Shown here one piece after another: positions 1 to 8,464 of a DNA stretch of 64,000 nucleotides (the first letter of the stretch is position 1; each line of letters opens with the position of its first letter). The notes beneath the pieces were generated by a model. It had not been told where the DNA came from, made no database searches, and saw only the letters and a list, made by a program, of their open reading frames with translations. Source of the DNA: Candidatus Auribacterota bacterium. Its GTDB lineage: Bacteria > Auribacterota > JAFGBW01 > JAFGJP01. The stretch lies in NCBI GenBank assembly GCA_023144635.1, contig JAGLFH010000014.1:62001-126000 (forward strand), written 5' to 3'. A program made the translations under genes and the position numbers.

Positions 1-1
1 A

Positions 2-1342
2 GCAACACTTTCTTCTGCGCTTAGTATGTTCGTAGCTTCTCCAAGAACTCTTCTTGCTCTTGGAAAACACCGGATAATTCCATTTTCGACTTTTTTTTCA
101 AAAGTTAATTCTAAAGGTGAACCTGCAAAAGCAATACTTTTGACGGCAGTCCTTTGTCTTGTAACTATTTTTCTTGGTTCACTTAATAAAATTGCTGTCC
201 TTCTTACAATGTTTTTTCTTATAACTTACGGAATGCTTAATATTGCTGTTTTTATAGAACAGGGAATTGGTATTTTAAGTTTCAGGCCATCATTCAAAGT
301 GCCTCTTTTCTTTTCTCTGCTCGGAGGAATAGGTTGTATTGCAACAATGTTTCTTATTAATCCAGTTTTCAGTGTAATTGCAATAGCCGTAATAATAGTT
401 ATATATATGATACTGATCCATAAAGAAGTACAAAGAAGCTGGCCTGATGTAAGGAAGGGGCTATTCATTTTTATTGCTGAAAAAGCATTAAAAGTAGCAT
501 CAGAGCTTCCCTATCATCCAAAGACATGGAAGCCAAATTTGTTAATACCTATAAGAATACCGAAAGACTGGATAGGAATGACAGAATTTATTAAAAATAT
601 AGTTTTTCCAAATGGACGTGTCACTCTTTTAAGTATTGCGGAAGATACAAGAATTCCTCAGACGAGAGATGAAAAACTGAAACTTAAGAAAAAAACAGAG
701 CAGGGTCTGGATATGCTTAAAAGTGCATTGCAGGAAGATAATATACTTGTTACGCCTATGCTTGTGGAATCACATGATTTCCTTGAAGGAACAAGAACTG
801 TAACTCAGGCTCTTAAGGATTCTTTTCTACCTCCTAATATTTTATTTTTAAAACTTGGTTTTGACTGCAGCAGGGATCATATTATTGAATCTCTTTTTCA
901 AAAAGAAAAGAAAGAAGATATTGGAATTATGGTGTTTGAATTTCATCCAACAGTTGGTCTTGGAGAACAAAAGACAGTTAATCTTTGGGTAAGAGATAAA
1001 AGCCCTAATCTTAACCTTGCCGTTTTAACTGCATTGCAAATAAAACAGAACTGGGATGGGAATTTACGTATTATTCAGGTGGTTGGGGCAGAAGAAGAAA
1101 AGGAAAGAGCTACTCAGTATTTAGAAAAGCTGAGAAAACTTACACGTATACCAAGAGATACGATAAAAACAGTTATGGTGGGTGATTTTAAAGAGGTGCT
1201 TGCTTCTGCACCGCCAGCAGATATTAATATTTTTGGTGTTGCTGAAAACCTTGATACTTCGTGGATACGAAATATTACGGAAACAGTAAATACATCTGTT
1301 CTTTTCCTAAGAGATGCTAAAGATCATAGTGCTCTTGCATAA
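2..1342 (+). CDS. SLC12-like cation-chloride / amino-acid permease, 3' part
   Basis: The reading frame is open from base 2, so the 5' part of the gene lies outside the window; the first ATG at 26 is internal. The visible part begins with a conserved APC/SLC12 stretch (APRTLLALGK appears as SPRTLLALGK), followed by about four hydrophobic segments, including the LLTMFFLITYGMLN block typical of Na-K-Cl-cotransporter-like bacterial permeases. After the membrane part comes a soluble C-terminal domain of about 270 residues, with the HPKTWKPNLL motif seen at the start of the cytoplasmic domain in that family. It is probably an inner-membrane ion or amino-acid transporter. The substrate cannot be told from sequence. 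Codon use matches its neighbours and no frameshift is seen. Confidence 0.8.
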   Translation, partial: ATLSSALSMFVASPRTLLALGKHRIIPFSTFFSKVNSKGEPAKAILLTAVLCLVTIFLGSLNKIAVLLTMFFLITYGMLNIAVFIEQGIGILSFRPSFKVPLFFSLLGGIGCIATMFLINPVFSVIAIAVIIVIYMILIHKEVQRSWPDVRKGLFIFIAEKALKVASELPYHPKTWKPNLLIPIRIPKDWIGMTEFIKNIVFPNGRVTLLSIAEDTRIPQTRDEKLKLKKKTEQGLDMLKSALQEDNILVTPMLVESHDFLEGTRTVTQALKDSFLPPNILFLKLGFDCSRDHIIESLFQKEKKEDIGIMVFEFHPTVGLGEQKTVNLWVRDKSPNLNLAVLTALQIKQNWDGNLRIIQVVGAEEEKERATQYLEKLRKLTRIPRDTIKTVMVGDFKEVLASAPPADINIFGVAENLDTSWIRNITETVNTSVLFLRDAKDHSALA

Positions 1343-1374
1343 AAAATAAATAGTTTTAAAGAAGGAGTGATCTT

Positions 1375-1890
1375 ATGAAAAAACTTTTATTGTTTTTATT
1401 CATTTTGCTGTTTGCTGTTTCTGCTCATGCATATGTTACCTGTCAGTCTTGCGGTTTTAAGAGAAACTATGAAGATGATGAATTTTGCATAAATTGCATG
1501 AAGAAATTGGATAAGAGCAGTTCATCCAGCGTAACAGCCAAACCAAAAGCAAAAAAGAATAGTACGAATGTTGCCAATAAAGATAAAACTTATCAATTTA
1601 AAGAAAATTATATATTACTTTTCCCTTACCAGGTAGTAGAAGGTTCGGCTGCTAAGGACGGCCTTTATCAAGATTTTAAAGAAATGAAGATAATTCGTGC
1701 CAAGCCTGCTGTTTTTTCAAAGAGGGAAGCAAAGATAGAAGTCATAAGGAAATTTAAAGTTATTTATGATAATGGAGTTAAGATTAATGTGTGTGAAGTG
1801 ATGGTAGAGACTAATACTTTTAAAATGCTTGACGGAAGAATTATTAGTTTTAAAAAACTAGGAGGTTTTGTATTAGCAAAAAGATTATAA
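1375..1890 (+). CDS. Secreted small protein with N-terminal zinc-ribbon-like motif
   Basis: This 171-residue protein starts with a clear signal peptide (residues 1-19, ending SAHA). Right after it are two CxxC pairs (C23/C26 and C38/C41) that resemble a zinc ribbon, which is unusual directly behind a signal peptide. A Ser/Lys-rich linker follows (about 46-65), then a mixed alpha/beta domain of about 105 residues with no family I recognise. The start has a good ribosome binding site (AGGAG at 1362-1366). The gene lies 32 nt behind the permease and 15 nt before the next secreted protein, so the three may be cotranscribed. Function unknown. Confidence 0.75.
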   Translation: MKKLLLFLFILLFAVSAHAYVTCQSCGFKRNYEDDEFCINCMKKLDKSSSSSVTAKPKAKKNSTNVANKDKTYQFKENYILLFPYQVVEGSAAKDGLYQDFKEMKIIRAKPAVFSKREAKIEVIRKFKVIYDNGVKINVCEVMVETNTFKMLDGRIISFKKLGGFVLAKRL

Positions 1891-1905
1891 ATAAAAGGAG
1901 ATAGC

Positions 1906-3015
1906 ATGAAGATTGTTTTAGGTTTCTTAATGATTTTTATTCTTATTACATCTGTTGTATATGCTAATGCAGATGGGTTTGAAATAAAGGGGAAAATAAT
2001 AGATAAAGAAAAAGTGCTTATGAAGCGTCTGATGGATGAAGGCGCAACATGGGATGGAAAATTTGATCCTGTTGGAAGAAGGGGTATTCAAATAAGGATC
2101 TTTTCAGGAAACAAGAAAATATGTGAAATAAATCCTGATGAAAACGGAGCTTTTTGCTTTAAAGTTAAAGAGCCTGTTACTTCAATAGAACTTGAAGCAG
2201 GAGGCGGCGGTTTTTATTTAAGGAAAATGGGTAACTGGATAAATGATACAACCGTTGATCTTGTTATTTCAAAAGAAGGAATGTTTACTTTGCAGGGGTA
2301 TGTGAAAAATTTAAACGGAAAGCCGGCCAGCTGGGTAATGGTATCTGCTTATGATTCAAAAAATAGAAAGTTGGCTTACGGATATACATATTCTAAAGGG
2401 GATTTTGAAATTTGCTCTAATAAAGAGATAGCTTATTTAAAAACACGTAGCGATAAACAGGATATAACTAAAAAAGGCCCGTGGAGAAAAAATACTAAAG
2501 TTGATCTTGGTTTAGAAAGATCAAAGATGTTCACTCTATCCGGTATTGTAAAAGATTCTGATGGTAATCCTTTTAAAAAGATAAGAGTTATTTCTCGTGA
2601 TATGAAAAATAAGACTTTAAAAACTGCTATGACTGATGCTGAAGGTAAATTTTCAATAAAGACAGATAAAGAAATATCAAGTTTAATGGTTTATAGAGAT
2701 ACAGGGCAGGAGTTACAAAAGAAAGGCCCATGGAAGAATGATTCTTTTGTTGAGCTTGTTTTTCAAAATAAAGGTATGTATACCCTAGAAGGTCATGTGA
2801 AAATGAAAGATGGAAGTCCTGCTTTTCGTGCAAGTGCATCTATTGCAGGTGAAGATTATTTTAAGAAAAGTACCAAAACAGATGAACATGGGTATTATAA
2901 ATTTGAAATTATTAAAAAAATAGAAGTGATCAGTTTTGGGTATGAAAAATATCAAAAATATATTGAAGGCAATTGGGGTAATAATTCTGTTATTGATATT
3001 GTCCTTGATGAATAG
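1906..3015 (+). CDS. Secreted protein of four carboxypeptidase-regulatory-like beta repeats
   Basis: The protein has 369 residues and a signal peptide (about 1-21). The remainder is four related units of about 80 residues. Each has a core like FTLSGIVKDSDGNPF followed by an Asp/Gly turn (DAEGKFSIKT) and a unit end of the type KKGPWKNDSFVELVF. This is the pattern of CarboxypepD_reg-like / SpaA-like beta sandwiches, which usually act as structural or binding modules of secreted proteins. No catalytic residues are visible. It follows the zinc-ribbon protein by 15 nt with AAGGAG just upstream of its ATG, so they are likely one operon. Confidence 0.75.
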   Translation: MKIVLGFLMIFILITSVVYANADGFEIKGKIIDKEKVLMKRLMDEGATWDGKFDPVGRRGIQIRIFSGNKKICEINPDENGAFCFKVKEPVTSIELEAGGGGFYLRKMGNWINDTTVDLVISKEGMFTLQGYVKNLNGKPASWVMVSAYDSKNRKLAYGYTYSKGDFEICSNKEIAYLKTRSDKQDITKKGPWRKNTKVDLGLERSKMFTLSGIVKDSDGNPFKKIRVISRDMKNKTLKTAMTDAEGKFSIKTDKEISSLMVYRDTGQELQKKGPWKNDSFVELVFQNKGMYTLEGHVKMKDGSPAFRASASIAGEDYFKKSTKTDEHGYYKFEIIKKIEVISFGYEKYQKYIEGNWGNNSVIDIVLDE

Positions 3016-3243
3016 ATGTACCAGTCAAAATTTCTTAAGTAATTAAATTCAATTGTATTAATAGAAAAAGTCAATACCGGATCATCATTGCTTTGATTGG
3101 GTATGAACCACGCGTTTTTTTATCACCTAAAAGATAAATGAAAGATAGTATTTGATGTTTATTGTGTGATATATTATAATATAATATATTGTATTGTGAT
3201 GTTATTATGTATCGTTGTGTTGCGGTTTTTGTGGAAGACTGTT

Positions 3244-3930
3244 ATGTTTAGAAAGAGAAAAAGATCGTTATATTTATCATCCCAAAAAGGTCAGGGTATG
3301 ACCGAGTTCATAGTTATTGTAGCTTTGATCGCTATTGCCGCTATTCTTGTTATAGTGCTTTTTGGGGATAATATAAGAAAGCAGTTTGGTAAATCCGGAA
3401 ATGCCGTAGGCGGAAAAGAGGCCAAAGGTGTAACTGATACGGCAAAGGTTGGAAAAGAATCTGATGAAAAAGATCTCAGTAACTTTGCCGATGAGATAGA
3501 AAAACCTCCCCCTCAACCACCACCTCCTCCTCTTGCAAATCCAGGAGATGTTATGGGACACGATGTAAGACATCATATAGGTGATGGGATATATAGTGCA
3601 GCTTTGGGCGGAGGAAGTTTAGAGAATGAAGGGACTTCATTTAATGTGAATTTTGAAATGAGTCAGGATATGATAGATTATGCAAATCAGGCAAACGGAG
3701 GATTTGTTTATCTTCATTACGACTGTTGGGGGGTCGACTGGGATCAAAATTCTATATCATTAGGTGGTAACACTATTGGAAACATACAGAATGGTTCCAA
3801 TATAATTGCAGTAAGTGCGGATTCTCTTGGAGCAGGAAGCCACGATCTTACATTTATTTCACAAGGAAGCGGTGGTCAATACGATGACTTTGAAGTAAGT
3901 GGTATTGAAATAGGTTATTCTGCTGAATAG
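3244..3930 (+). CDS. Flp-like pilin with proline-rich linker and long C-terminal domain
   Basis: The N-terminus reads MFRKRKRSLYLSSQKGQGMT, then EFIVIVALIAIAAILVIVLF. This is a class III (Flp/Tad) prepilin signal: basic leader, Gly before the hydrophobic stretch, and Glu at +5. I chose the ATG at 3244 because GGAAG lies 6 nt upstream and the leader length then fits Flp pilins. A longer frame from GTG 3166 adds an unlikely extra hydrophobic segment. Flp pilins are usually 50-70 residues, but this one continues through a charged region, a poly-proline linker (PPPQPPPPP) and a domain of about 120 residues rich in Gly, Asp and aromatics, like a beta-sandwich. It may be a minor or tip pilin. No tad export genes are in the window. 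Confidence 0.7.
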   Translation: MFRKRKRSLYLSSQKGQGMTEFIVIVALIAIAAILVIVLFGDNIRKQFGKSGNAVGGKEAKGVTDTAKVGKESDEKDLSNFADEIEKPPPQPPPPPLANPGDVMGHDVRHHIGDGIYSAALGGGSLENEGTSFNVNFEMSQDMIDYANQANGGFVYLHYDCWGVDWDQNSISLGGNTIGNIQNGSNIIAVSADSLGAGSHDLTFISQGSGGQYDDFEVSGIEIGYSAE

Positions 3931-3948
3931 TATAAGAGGTATAAAACA

Positions 3949-4275
3949 ATGAAATTAAAAGTAATATTTTTTTCTTGTTTATTCTTTTTTACTGTTTTTT
4001 CTGTTGTTTTAGCTGAAGAAGCGAAAGTAAAAAAAAATAAATTTGTGACAATAAAAGGTGTTGTGGTAGAGATATGCAAGGATGGAAAGTTTATAATAGT
4101 AAATGATAAAAAAGTATTGGTTAATAAAAAATTCCTCAAAACCTCTTATTTAGACCTTGGTGACAGGGTAAGAATACTTGCCAAAAAAACAGATGAAGGA
4201 TTAAAACTTATATCAATACATCTTAATTGTAAAAAAGAAAAAGAATCTCCTGAAGGCTTCTTGGAAGGCAACTAG
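3949..4275 (+). CDS. Small secreted protein, possible OB-like fold
   Basis: This 108-residue protein has a signal peptide (about 1-22, ending VLAEE). A compact beta-rich segment follows (KGVVVEICKDGKFIIV ... LGDRVRILAKKTDEGLKLIS), whose strand-turn pattern recalls small OB-fold or DUF5666-type periplasmic proteins; that similarity is my inference. It starts 18 nt after the Flp-like pilin stop with AAGAGG upstream, so it probably belongs to the same transcript. The lysine-rich C-terminus has no recognisable motif. Confidence 0.6.
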   Translation: MKLKVIFFSCLFFFTVFSVVLAEEAKVKKNKFVTIKGVVVEICKDGKFIIVNDKKVLVNKKFLKTSYLDLGDRVRILAKKTDEGLKLISIHLNCKKEKESPEGFLEGN

Positions 4276-4418
4276 ATCTAGTCTATTTTTATTCATGTTT
4301 TCCCTAATATTCATGCTCCACTTGATAAACTTGTAAATTAAAAGAAAATAAAAAACTATTTGTAATAAAACTGTTTTGTTCTACAATTCAAGTTCAAAGT
4401 CAAAAAAGGAGGATATGA

Positions 4419-5246
4419 ATGAATGAGACTTTAGCAAAAGTCGGTGAAACGTTGATGGGGTATGTCGCAAAGTACGGTCTTGATCTTGTTGCTGCTATTG
4501 TTATTTTCATTGTAGGAAAGTGGCTAGCTCGCGTTATAACAAACTTAATTGAAAAGGCCATGGTGAAATCCAAGGTAGATAGTACGCTTGTCAAATTTGT
4601 AAAAAATCTTGTATATATGGGGCTGCTAGCATTTGTAGTAATTGCTGCTGTTAATAAACTGGGTGTTCAAACAACATCTTTTATTGCAGTACTTGGTGCT
4701 GCTGGTCTTGCCATAGGTCTTGCTCTACAGGGTTCACTTTCTAATTTTGCATCCGGTGTTATTCTTATTATGTTTAAGCCTTTTAAGGTAGGCGATTTTA
4801 TAGAGGCTGGAGGAGTACTTGGTTCAGTTGTAGAGATACAAATTTTTAACACTATGCTTGATCATCCTGATAACCGCAGAATAATTGTACCAAATGCCCA
4901 GATAACAGGTGGAACGATCACAAACTTTTCTGCTATTGAAAAGAGAAGAATAGATTTGGTTTTTGGTATTTCTTATGATGATGATATGAAGAAAGCTAAG
5001 AATATACTGGAAAAGATAGTAACTGAAGATGCCCGGATCTTAAAAGATCCTGCTCCTGTTATTGCTGTATCTGAACTAGCTGACAGCAGTGTAAATATTG
5101 TATGCAGGCCTTTTGTGAAACCGGGGGATTACTGGGCAGTACGTTTTGACGTAACAGAGAAGGCAAAAGAGCAGTTAGAGAAAAATGGTATTAGTATACC
5201 GTTCCCTCAAACAGATATTCATGTATATGAAAATAAAGTTGTTTAA
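4419..5246 (+). CDS. mscS: Small-conductance mechanosensitive channel, MscS family
   Basis: At 275 residues this has the usual length of the minimal MscS type. Three membrane segments lie at about 20-40, 62-82 and 88-115. The third is the pore helix with the Ala/Gly pattern GAAGLAIGLALQGSLSNFAS, then the beta domain begins with FKPFKVGDFIE. The rest is the cytoplasmic cage ending VYENKVV. The protein forms a homoheptameric inner-membrane valve that opens under membrane tension during osmotic downshock. A strong AAGGAGG sits 6 nt before the ATG at 4419; an ATG at 4415 in another frame stops after three codons. The lipoprotein gene 15 nt downstream is probably cotranscribed. Confidence 0.95.
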   Translation: MNETLAKVGETLMGYVAKYGLDLVAAIVIFIVGKWLARVITNLIEKAMVKSKVDSTLVKFVKNLVYMGLLAFVVIAAVNKLGVQTTSFIAVLGAAGLAIGLALQGSLSNFASGVILIMFKPFKVGDFIEAGGVLGSVVEIQIFNTMLDHPDNRRIIVPNAQITGGTITNFSAIEKRRIDLVFGISYDDDMKKAKNILEKIVTEDARILKDPAPVIAVSELADSSVNIVCRPFVKPGDYWAVRFDVTEKAKEQLEKNGISIPFPQTDIHVYENKVV

Positions 5247-5261
5247 TAAAAGGAGAATACA

Positions 5262-5588
5262 GTGAATAAATATTTTAGTTTAATTCTTATATTTGTATTA
5301 GGTCTGGTACTCATGGTTCCTGGATGCGGTCCTAAAAAAGCTGCGTCAAGCAAGGTGGCTATTGAAAATACGAAATCAATGGAAACAGTAGAGGAAAAAG
5401 TAGATTATTTAGTCGGCCAGGCAAATGCTTTTATAAAATCAGAAGATTTTCAGATGGCTGTAGATGTAGCTCAATTTATTCTATCTTCTCTGGATAAGAA
5501 TTCAGTCGAGGCTAAGGATCTTTTAGAGTTAGCTAAAAAAGGATTAAAAGCTGCTGCAAAAGAAGCTGTAAAGAATATAGGTAAATAG
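5262..5588 (+). CDS. Small lipoprotein
   Basis: The gene starts at GTG 5262 with AAGGAG just upstream. The N-terminus has a lipoprotein signal (hydrophobic stretch, then MVPGC), so the mature protein is probably lipidated at Cys22. The remaining 85 residues are helical and alternate in a way that could be one or two TPR-like hairpins (VDYLVGQANAFIKSEDFQMA). It follows mscS by 15 nt, and a strong hairpin terminator stands directly after its stop codon, so the two genes appear to form a complete operon. Function unknown. Confidence 0.7.
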   Translation: MNKYFSLILIFVLGLVLMVPGCGPKKAASSKVAIENTKSMETVEEKVDYLVGQANAFIKSEDFQMAVDVAQFILSSLDKNSVEAKDLLELAKKGLKAAAKEAVKNIGK

Positions 5589-5598
5589 TCGATCATAA

Positions 5599-5637
5599 AA
5601 AAAGCCCGGAGTTTTATAATAAACCTCCGGGCTTTTT
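5599..5637. terminator. Bidirectional intrinsic terminator
   Basis: A 13-bp stem (AAAAAGCCCGGAG / CTCCGGGCTTTTT) closes a 13-nt loop. The T tract on the plus strand and the A tract on its left side let it work in both directions. It separates the mscS-lipoprotein pair (plus) from the rhodanese gene (minus), which converge on it. Confidence 0.9.
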
Positions 5638-5647
5638 TGTTTTTTAG

Positions 5648-6133
5648 TTAATTAGCAAACTTATTCCCTTTTTCCTGCCATTCCTTTAATCCACCCTTAT
5701 AATCTACAACTTTATATCCTAGCTCGATAAGTATTTTTGCTGCGTTTGTACTTGCATGGCATTGAAAACTTCCGCAGTAAACTATTATATTATCATCCTT
5801 TGTAAGAAGCTTTTCAGCATTTTCCTTGTTTATGGTAGGTATAGGAAAAGACTTTGCTCCTTCTATATGCCCGTTTTTATAACTTTCTTCTAAAAGTACA
5901 TCCAAAAGAACAAAATTTTCTCCAGAATTTCTTAGTTTTATAAACTGATCATAAGTTATAAATCTTACGCCATCTTCAACTTTAGCCTCATTAAAGAACT
6001 TGTCAAAAAGACCTATTTCTTTTGTTTTCATCTCTTCCCCCTTTAGTGAACAGGCAGAACATTCTGCAAAAACATCACTTGTAAAGGCAAGAAAACCTGC
6101 AAAAAATAGTGTGATCATTAAGAATTTATTCAT
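5648..6133 (-). CDS. Periplasmic rhodanese-domain protein
   Basis: The 161-residue protein has a signal peptide (about 1-23), then a single rhodanese domain (about 55-160) with FVLLDVLLEESYKNGHIEGA and an active loop starting at Cys120 (YCGSFQCHAST). The Cys-x4-Cys loop differs from the classic CRxGxR but is a known variant of single-domain rhodaneses. The mature N-terminus also carries a CSAC pair (C25/C28). The likely role is persulfide or thiol chemistry in the periplasm. AGGAG lies upstream of the ATG. The thioredoxin-like lipoprotein about 600 bp away on the same strand may work with it, but a repeat-filled gap separates them. Confidence 0.85.
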   Translation of the reverse strand: MNKFLMITLFFAGFLAFTSDVFAECSACSLKGEEMKTKEIGLFDKFFNEAKVEDGVRFITYDQFIKLRNSGENFVLLDVLLEESYKNGHIEGAKSFPIPTINKENAEKLLTKDDNIIVYCGSFQCHASTNAAKILIELGYKVVDYKGGLKEWQEKGNKFAN

Positions 6134-6742
6134 GTTTTGCTCCTTTTTTATTTAAAAACATTAACAAAATAAATTTTATTTTTATTCAGGGTAAATTAAC
6201 AATACATTTCTTGCAATGCATGAAATGTATTGGGTGATGCGTCGTGCGTTATGCGTTAAGCGTTCATGGTGCACTTCGTGCAAGATTATAAATTAATCAC
6301 GAAAACACGAAAAAAAAGGAAGCACGAAAGGGGTTTACTAATAGCTAAGAACTAATTACTAACTACTAATAAGCCCTTTAGCCACAGAGTTTACTAAGAA
6401 AAACGCAGGAGAAAAAATATCAGGTTATAGGCAATTAGGTTATAGGTCAAGGAACGCTCCGTGCTAAAACACGAAAAAAAAAGAACGTAGTAGGGGCGGT
6501 TCGTGAACCGCCCTTGTAAAAAACAAAAAGTCTGTCCTCCAAAAGATTGGCGGATCTTCGATAGGGACGAATAATTATTTGCCCGTGTAAAATGTCGTCA
6601 TTGCGAGGAGCGAAAGTACTTAAGTGACGAAGCAACCCCCGTAATAAGTAAAAAACATAAAAGATGAGTTTAGCTACGCAAAAACGCGGTTCTCCTGTCG
6701 AAAATATATTTTAAGAATCAACGATATAGGACGTGAGGTTCA
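6134..6742. repeat. Repeat-filled intergenic region (palindromic and short direct repeats)
   Basis: No gene is supported here. From the left it holds a GTGATGCGTCGTGCGTTATG-like segment (6235-6262), CACGAAAACACGAAA units (about 6297-6328), a GGTTATAGGCAATTAGG segment (6423-6450), a GTAGGGG hairpin with stem GGGCGGTTC/GAACCGCCC (6494-6513), the block GATTGGCGGATCTTCGATAG (6545-6564), an imperfect hairpin (6564-6584) and the widespread-type repeat GTCATTGCGAGGAGCGAAAG (6596-6615). Apparent ORFs across it are translations of these repeats. Confidence 0.8.
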
Positions 6743-7366
6743 TTATTTTCTAAGCCGCATCCACTTTGCAGTGGTCTTATCTTTTTTCCACTTTTTCCAT
6801 TCCATTATGCGTGAAGAAATTATATTGCGTATTTTTTTTTCTTCAAGAAATCCTGTATGCCAGAAAAGAGTCTGTCCCTCAGGTGAATATAAAATATGTC
6901 TTGGAATCGTTATGCTCCAGAGATTAGTTGCTGCAAGTGTTTTTTTAGGATCCAATTTGTTTTCTTCTGCCCAATCTTTAGCAGTTTCAATAGAAGGTAT
7001 ATCCTCATATCTCATGCTTTTACTTGTTAAAATAGTTATAAAGACTGTATTAGTCTTAAAAGATTTTTCAATACGCTTTATAATAGGTGCCTGAAATCTG
7101 CAAGCTTTGCACCATGGTGCTGCATATGTTGCCCAGACAAATTTTCCGTTAAAATCTGTTATTATTACGTTTTGGTGGAGAGCATTAATTCTTGTGGTAG
7201 CTTTGATCTCTGTTATTTGTCCTGCATATGAATAATCATTCATCACACCTTCATGTTTTATCTGAGCATTTGTTTTAGGAAACTGTCTTTCAGCTTTTTT
7301 ACATCCGCATACAACTAACAGAAAAATTGTAGAAAATATGATCTTGATCTTCAAAAATATCCTCAC
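6743..7366 (-). CDS. Thioredoxin-like lipoprotein (redoxin family)
   Basis: The protein has 207 residues and a lipoprotein-type signal (hydrophobic stretch then VCGC, lipidation probably at Cys22). A thioredoxin-fold domain follows, with the active site WATYAAPWCKACRFQAPIIK, that is WCxxC with Lys-Ala between the cysteines. The later segment TNLWSITIPRHILYSPEG carries the cis-proline position of TlpA/ResA-like proteins. It probably reduces or oxidises thiols at the outer face of the inner membrane. Which substrate it serves cannot be seen; a MsrA with a signal peptide is encoded elsewhere in the window. Confidence 0.85.
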   Translation of the reverse strand: MRIFLKIKIIFSTIFLLVVCGCKKAERQFPKTNAQIKHEGVMNDYSYAGQITEIKATTRINALHQNVIITDFNGKFVWATYAAPWCKACRFQAPIIKRIEKSFKTNTVFITILTSKSMRYEDIPSIETAKDWAEENKLDPKKTLAATNLWSITIPRHILYSPEGQTLFWHTGFLEEKKIRNIISSRIMEWKKWKKDKTTAKWMRLRK

Positions 7367-7670
7367 TTTCTATTTTTTTATAATAACTGATTTTACTGAA
7401 AATTATCAAGTCTAATGAATAAAATGGTTTAATCCAAAAAAGTAGGCTTCTAAAATGTAAAGTATTTATAACTAAAATAAGATGCGTTCTTCTTATAGGT
7501 GTTTTTTAAAGTATTTTTAATCAAATATATACGTAATTACTTGACAGTCCAATATTTGACAACTATTAAATTATACTCTTTCGGGTATTATTCATAACTC
7601 TCGCCAGTATTAGGGGTTATGCTTTATTTTGTTCACGCAAAAATAACTATGTAAAGTCTTTTATTGGGGT

Positions 7671-7699
7671 TTGACATAACAAAAATTAATATGTAATAT
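7671..7699 (+). promoter_or_regulatory. Near-consensus sigma-70 promoter
   Basis: TTGACA at 7671-7676, a 17-nt spacer and TAATAT at 7694-7699. Transcription would start around 7706. There is no protein gene for 340 nt downstream, and a terminator follows within 60 nt of the predicted start. Confidence 0.6.
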
Positions 7700-7705
7700 G
7701 CCAAT

Positions 7706-7790
7706 TATTGCGGCTTTGAAGGACAAAACAAAAAAATGAATGTTTCTTTATAATTCAAACAATTCTTAAACCTATAAGAATTGTTTTTTT
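7706..7790 (+). ncRNA. Putative ~85-nt small RNA or terminated leader
   Basis: The start is predicted from the promoter at 7671-7699. The end is set by an intrinsic terminator: AACAATTCTTA (7758-7768) pairs with TAAGAATTGTT (7775-7785) over 11 bp with a 6-nt loop, followed by a T tract to 7790. In between there is only a five-codon frame (MNVSL, 7737-7754). It may be a stand-alone small RNA or an attenuated leader for the pseudopilin operon that starts at 8047. I recognise no known RNA family. Confidence 0.4.
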
Positions 7791-8046
7791 GTTTTGAAGG
7801 GTGGGAAGGTTTAAATAATTTATATATACAGCAAAAGTTTGTCTTTTTTATATATAAAAACATTTAACCGATAACCGGAAAAAATAATTAATGGTTCTTT
7901 TCCGAAAAAAAATCCTTGATCTTTTTATAACAAATCGTAAAACAATGTTCTTGAAAAATGGGAGGACGTTATGTGGACTTTTTATTTTCCTTAAATGGAT
8001 TTTAGTTGTAATTAACGGAACCTAATTTAAACAATAGGAGAAAAAA

Positions 8047-8427
8047 ATGAAAAAGCAAAAAGGATTTACATTACTTGAACTGATGATTGTAGTAGCAATA
8101 ATAGGGCTTCTTACAGCAATTGCTGCGCCCGGTTTTATAAAGGCTAGAGATGTTGCCAGAAAAGATACATGTTTTAATAATATGCGATTAATAGCAAATG
8201 CTGTGCAGCAGTATTCAATGGACCTTAACATTCCTACAAGCTTAACTGTTTCTATTTATAATGATTTCATAATGCCTTCAACTAAAGGCAGAAACCCTGA
8301 TCTTTACATACCAAAGATGCTTTTATGCCCAGATGGCGGAGTTGCTTATAACGATAACGTAAAAGTAGATAGTTTAGATGTTGCATGTCAGGCTCCAGTT
8401 AGTCATGGCACTTTTAATGACATTTAA
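8047..8427 (+). CDS. Type II secretion / type IV pilin-like pseudopilin
   Basis: The N-terminus MKKQKGFTLLELMIVVAIIG is a textbook class III signal: short basic leader, Gly-Phe cleavage site, Glu at +5 and a hydrophobic helix. The mature part is short (about 120 residues), with a conserved-looking C-x-D-G-G turn (LLCPDGGVAYN) near the C-terminus, typical of small GspG/PilE-like proteins with a disulfide or calcium loop. A prepilin peptidase should cleave after Gly6. AGGAG lies upstream of the ATG. No secretion ATPase or secretin is in the window, so it is probably an orphan substrate of a system encoded elsewhere. Confidence 0.9.
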   Translation: MKKQKGFTLLELMIVVAIIGLLTAIAAPGFIKARDVARKDTCFNNMRLIANAVQQYSMDLNIPTSLTVSIYNDFIMPSTKGRNPDLYIPKMLLCPDGGVAYNDNVKVDSLDVACQAPVSHGTFNDI

Positions 8428-8464
8428 TATCCATTAAATAGTATTTAATAGAAAAGGGGAAAAA

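Larger units (their letters stand above)
7367..8046. other. Long intergenic region with promoter, putative short transcript and pilin leader
   Basis: No ORF of credible size is present. The region holds a candidate promoter at 7541-7569 (TTGACA, 17 nt, TATTAA), a motif TACTCTTTCGGGTAT at 7574-7588 that recurs slightly altered at 20525-20541, a near-consensus promoter at 7671-7699 and a terminator at 7758-7790. About 250 AT-rich bases then lead to the type II pseudopilin gene. The recurring repeats of other gaps are absent, which suggests that this region is functional. Confidence 0.6.

Noticed and set aside
3166..3243. Longer GTG start for the Flp-like pilin
   Set aside because: It would put a second hydrophobic segment before the prepilin signal and has no ribosome binding site.
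6447..6635. 62-codon ORF on the minus strand with RRSANLLEDR-like translation
   Set aside because: The same translation recurs in other repeat gaps in several frames; it is the palindromic and GGCGGATC repeat read as protein.
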